From NCBI GenBank assembly GCA_023228645.1, contig JALOAT010000036.1, forward strand, positions 1 to 41,941: a stretch of DNA of 41,941 bases, written 5' to 3'. This stretch comes from Gammaproteobacteria bacterium. GTDB taxonomy: Bacteria > Pseudomonadota > Gammaproteobacteria > Thiohalomonadales > Thiohalomonadaceae. Shown piece by piece: positions 40,201 to 41,941 of the stretch (the stretch's first letter is position 1; each line of letters begins with the position of its first letter). Made by a program: the position numbers and the translations under genes. The notes beneath the pieces were generated by a model that did not search any database, was not told where the DNA came from, and worked only from the letters and a program-made list of their open reading frames with translations.

Positions 40201-41941
40201 GCACTTGCAGTGATGCGGACTTCCATGCCCTCGCCACGGGCGGCGGCCTCGGCGATGCCTACGACGAGTACCTCTACCGCATCGTGCTCACCAACCAGGC
40301 CGCATCCGGCGGCGTGGCGCGCGCACCCGCCTATGACCTGGCGGCCACGGTGATGCTCGATCCCACCGGCCTCGAATACGTCATCCCCTTCACTGCTGAC
40401 GGGTTCGACAACGACGGCGATGGGGTGAGCGATGGCGCCGACGCCCTGGAGGGCACCATCACCAACAACGTGTTCGGCGTGCGCGGCGTTCAGGCCAGCA
40501 TCACCTACCACCACGATCACAGTGCACCGCTCAAGCGCATCGCAGCGGGAGAGAGCGTCACGCTGTATTACCGCGTCAAGCCCTACCCGGAAGTGGCGCC
40601 CGGCCAGTGGCTGGAACACACCGTAAGCGTGTCCTACGACAGCCTGCCCGACGAGTACGGCAACCAGAGCACGCCGACACGACCCACGGGCGACATCGGC
40701 GGCGCGCGCGCCTACACCGACAGCGCCTGGGTGCGCTCGTCCATGGTGCCGGTGCAGGTGGAACCCAAGCAGATCGTGCGCGTGGCCAACACGCCGGCAC
40801 ACACGCCGCTGCCCGACAGGCCGCACCCGGTGGCGGTGGGTGAGGAAGTGGAATACGAGCTGGTCACCTACCTGCCGGTGGCCAAGCTGCGCAGCTTCAC
40901 CCTCACCGACAACCTTCCCCAGGGCATCCGTTGCGTCGAGGCGCCGGTGGTCGATCTTGGGCCGTCCGGTCCCCATGCGCAGGCCCAGTTCTCGCCCGGT
41001 GGGACGTTCACGCCCACCTGCACCGACGGGCTGGTGCAATGGCAGTTCGGCGATCAGGAGATCACCAACAAGGACAGCGGCGACGAGTACTACCGCTTCG
41101 CGGTGCGTTTCATCGCCCGTGTGGAAAACACCGTCTACACCAACGACGGCGTCGTCATCGGCAACGGCGGCAGCGCCACTGCGGTGCAGGCCGACTACGT
41201 GGACGAGGCGGGCGCCACGGTGACCCTGCAATTCGGTCGCGTGGACCTGGTGGTGAAGGAACCGCGCATCGCCCTCACCAAGGCCTTCGATGTCGCCGCA
41301 GCTGACGCCGCCGACGAACTCACCGTGACCGTCACGGCCACCAACACGGGCAGCGCCGCCGCCTACAACCTGCGCGTGCTCGATGACCTGGCGGCGGTGC
41401 GCAATCTCACCTTCCTGGGGAGCGTAGGCGGGCTCGATCCCCCGGACGTGGTGGACACCACCACCTTCGGTCCGAACCGCCCCCTTTTCCGCTGGAATCC
41501 CGCCAATCCGGACTTCGTCATCGCTCCCGGCGAGACCCGCAGCTTCAGCTTCAAGGTGCGCGTGGACACGCCCGCGCAGCCGCAGGAGATCCTGGGCAAC
41601 ACCGTGCAGGCCAGCTGGACCTCGCTGCCGGGCGGCAGCACGGCGCTGAACACAGGCGGCAGCATCGGCGCCGACGGCAGCGTCACCGGCATGCGCAACG
41701 GCGCGCTGCCGCCGGCGGGTGACGCCGTCAACGATTACGAGGCGAGCGCGCAGGCCAGCGTCACCGTGCCCGCCGTAGTGTTCGACAAGAGCGATCTGGA
41801 TCCTTCCCTGGTGCCGGCCGTCGGCGCCCACAAGCACTTCCAACTGGAGATCCGCCTGCCGGAAGGCACCACCGAGGATCTGGTGGTGCGGGACAACCTG
41901 GCCGCGGGCCCGCTCGGCTTCGTGCTCGCCGACAACGCCGA
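37254..41941 (+). CDS. Very large exported protein with DUF11-like repeats (3' end cut by window)
   Basis: The frame is open from ATG 37254 to the window end, at least 1562 residues. It begins MRLFLAVARSLKRAMHGLLV with a typical charged then hydrophobic signal peptide ending near MEATGAW; ATG 37296 is an alternative start. The mature part is Asn/Thr/Asp-rich and beta-like. Repeated units have the DUF11 flavour of a Lys-containing strand, then Tyr/Val-rich strands, TN-G, and a D-LP turn: WRIQISNSGAAPMQDITVSD (near 37940), LRITNNTGGTVKNIRLRDIL (near 38470), VEYELVTYLPVAKL (near 40850), VTVTATNTGSAAAYNLRVLD (near 41325). A DNDGDGVSD loop at 40407-40433 looks calcium-binding. It is probably a surface adhesin or fibre. 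It follows the envelope-machine operon by 191 bases. Confidence 0.85.
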   Translation, partial: MRLFLAVARSLKRAMHGLLVCAALVLPMEATGAWPGSCTPDAGVEFIRHDLSVSFCELCGQGQVRLVVSNPLGVDLTHLTVVENLRASGLTYVPGSTRFDGTYVADPDPFEPAVSGTNGSVLTWSFGSFVLPGPRNPSQSNRHSSLEILFDVERYSGLSEEGLVWADRDIRASVSYRSDCSGRVQTVNTALEELPIEQPIPRVTKRGRNIDAAQGGYSDPVYGNTDDDVIWRIQISNSGAAPMQDITVSDVMSPGNYLINYACPTDASAVAVANNNGVAPGGSPCVQVGPTTSINDFRLDPPFGDPPAGALLDAPEGGNAYVYLVGKITNSCVNRSNTAQGLEWGCEVDNPDGGISTPASNNGAIPSFRTSDSATLSTFVNSGLTVQRQITGTNTSQPAGSKGTVTLRITNNTGGTVKNIRLRDILPPQYVIDPTWWTDTTPPAAWSGVTSGYYATRALTVQPAYGNYPGMTNRITWTNPAPGSLDGGNTDPAVRLANTSPEFTLWSSTLNQVDPANPADDQHNLLRRGDRITVSFPIVLVDPAYHDKVANLDVREEAPNSDPPNTDPAATLSLQNRVDIWYEQFCNGTVLHQNWNDSYTARPEDLDVDISGSELVFILTNNPAQPLPLTVQLTNHGGHDAADYATFVSFGVTMSVVSAPAGCSVTSNPPPLAVWREPAPIPANATVYRCTGSPVAPGQTRSLPFQVVKSTDPVALAADDLTFRADVVGEITLSDGTPLWFPTPSPRADGVTDRANNYSLDGIRARVIGFNLLKTQLGLCSEENLPPPALPDRFVQIGEECSFHIDTGGWFGFQTPGFTYIAVQRIQVVDELPAGGQASSQRYLASSNPYAQSTSAIRNVSLNPSGLNPLDATSVDWTFNQAVPAERITQKDEWFKVDITTRLLNNAIDTRAAPNVHAAQSRNILNSSFEAVFADTEGEEEIYLLGPSTVGYPQQSLRRVDLTITEPQILIEHEVCNLTRSGGTCSDADFHALATGGGLGDAYDEYLYRIVLTNQAASGGVARAPAYDLAATVMLDPTGLEYVIPFTADGFDNDGDGVSDGADALEGTITNNVFGVRGVQASITYHHDHSAPLKRIAAGESVTLYYRVKPYPEVAPGQWLEHTVSVSYDSLPDEYGNQSTPTRPTGDIGGARAYTDSAWVRSSMVPVQVEPKQIVRVANTPAHTPLPDRPHPVAVGEEVEYELVTYLPVAKLRSFTLTDNLPQGIRCVEAPVVDLGPSGPHAQAQFSPGGTFTPTCTDGLVQWQFGDQEITNKDSGDEYYRFAVRFIARVENTVYTNDGVVIGNGGSATAVQADYVDEAGATVTLQFGRVDLVVKEPRIALTKAFDVAAADAADELTVTVTATNTGSAAAYNLRVLDDLAAVRNLTFLGSVGGLDPPDVVDTTTFGPNRPLFRWNPANPDFVIAPGETRSFSFKVRVDTPAQPQEILGNTVQASWTSLPGGSTALNTGGSIGADGSVTGMRNGALPPAGDAVNDYEASAQASVTVPAVVFDKSDLDPSLVPAVGAHKHFQLEIRLPEGTTEDLVVRDNLAAGPLGFVLADNA

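Noticed and set aside
38184..41843. 1219-codon open frame on the minus strand
   Set aside because: It lies opposite the large exported protein, whose plus-strand translation has a signal peptide and coherent repeat domains. The minus-strand product is His/Arg/Val/Gly-rich without any domain, as expected from codon bias in GC-rich DNA.

Overview
The window is high-GC, tightly packed DNA from a Gram-negative bacterium, most likely a gammaproteobacterium. The evidence is an outer-membrane B12 receptor, lipoproteins, TolQ/ExbD proteins, a MarC protein, RlmA, and REP-like repeats beginning GTAGGAGCC. A sulfur-oxidising or purple-sulfur-type relative (Ectothiorhodospiraceae-like) is my guess; no marker gene settles it. 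No rRNA, tRNA, phage or insertion-sequence transposase gene was seen.

Left part (1-12 kb): the tail of a degenerate metallo-beta-lactamase-fold protein, a short-type alpha-glucan phosphorylase, a P2-like cation ATPase with altered ion-site residues, and a membrane diguanylate cyclase. On the minus strand follow an FHA-adenylate/guanylate cyclase fusion and a small coiled-coil membrane protein. Divergent from these is a 769-residue M48-peptidase-like membrane protein that has lost its HExxH motif. Three REP-like palindromes come next, then a periplasmic rhodanese and a PhnD-like periplasmic binding protein.

Middle part (12-19.4 kb): a coupled pair (polytopic coiled-coil membrane protein plus vWA-domain lipoprotein), an AI-2E family transporter, a MarC family protein, and a coupled GGDEF-EAL / HDOD pair. 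Together with the cyclases on the left, the window is rich in nucleotide second-messenger genes.

B12 block (19.4-27.4 kb, minus strand): btuB-btuF-cobQ, then cobU-cobT-cobS-rlmA. A recognisable promoter, an adenosylcobalamin riboswitch and a hairpin that pairs with the btuB Shine-Dalgarno sequence lie in front. Most junctions overlap by 1-4 bases. A MITE-like inverted repeat sits in the only large gap, between cobQ and cobU.

Right part (27.5-41.9 kb, plus strand): a nine-gene, almost gapless operon encodes a trans-envelope machine. It has a conserved periplasmic protein, three TPR proteins (two of them lipoproteins), a 93-residue periplasmic protein, one MotA/TolQ/ExbB channel subunit, two different ExbD subunits (one lacking the proton-carrying Asp) and a TonB-like protein with an AgmX/PglI-type C-terminus. 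The parts list resembles the energised core of myxobacterial Agl/Glt gliding or Nfs machinery. Immediately downstream is a very large exported protein with DUF11-like repeats, still open at the window edge. This region is the best candidate for a poorly described system.
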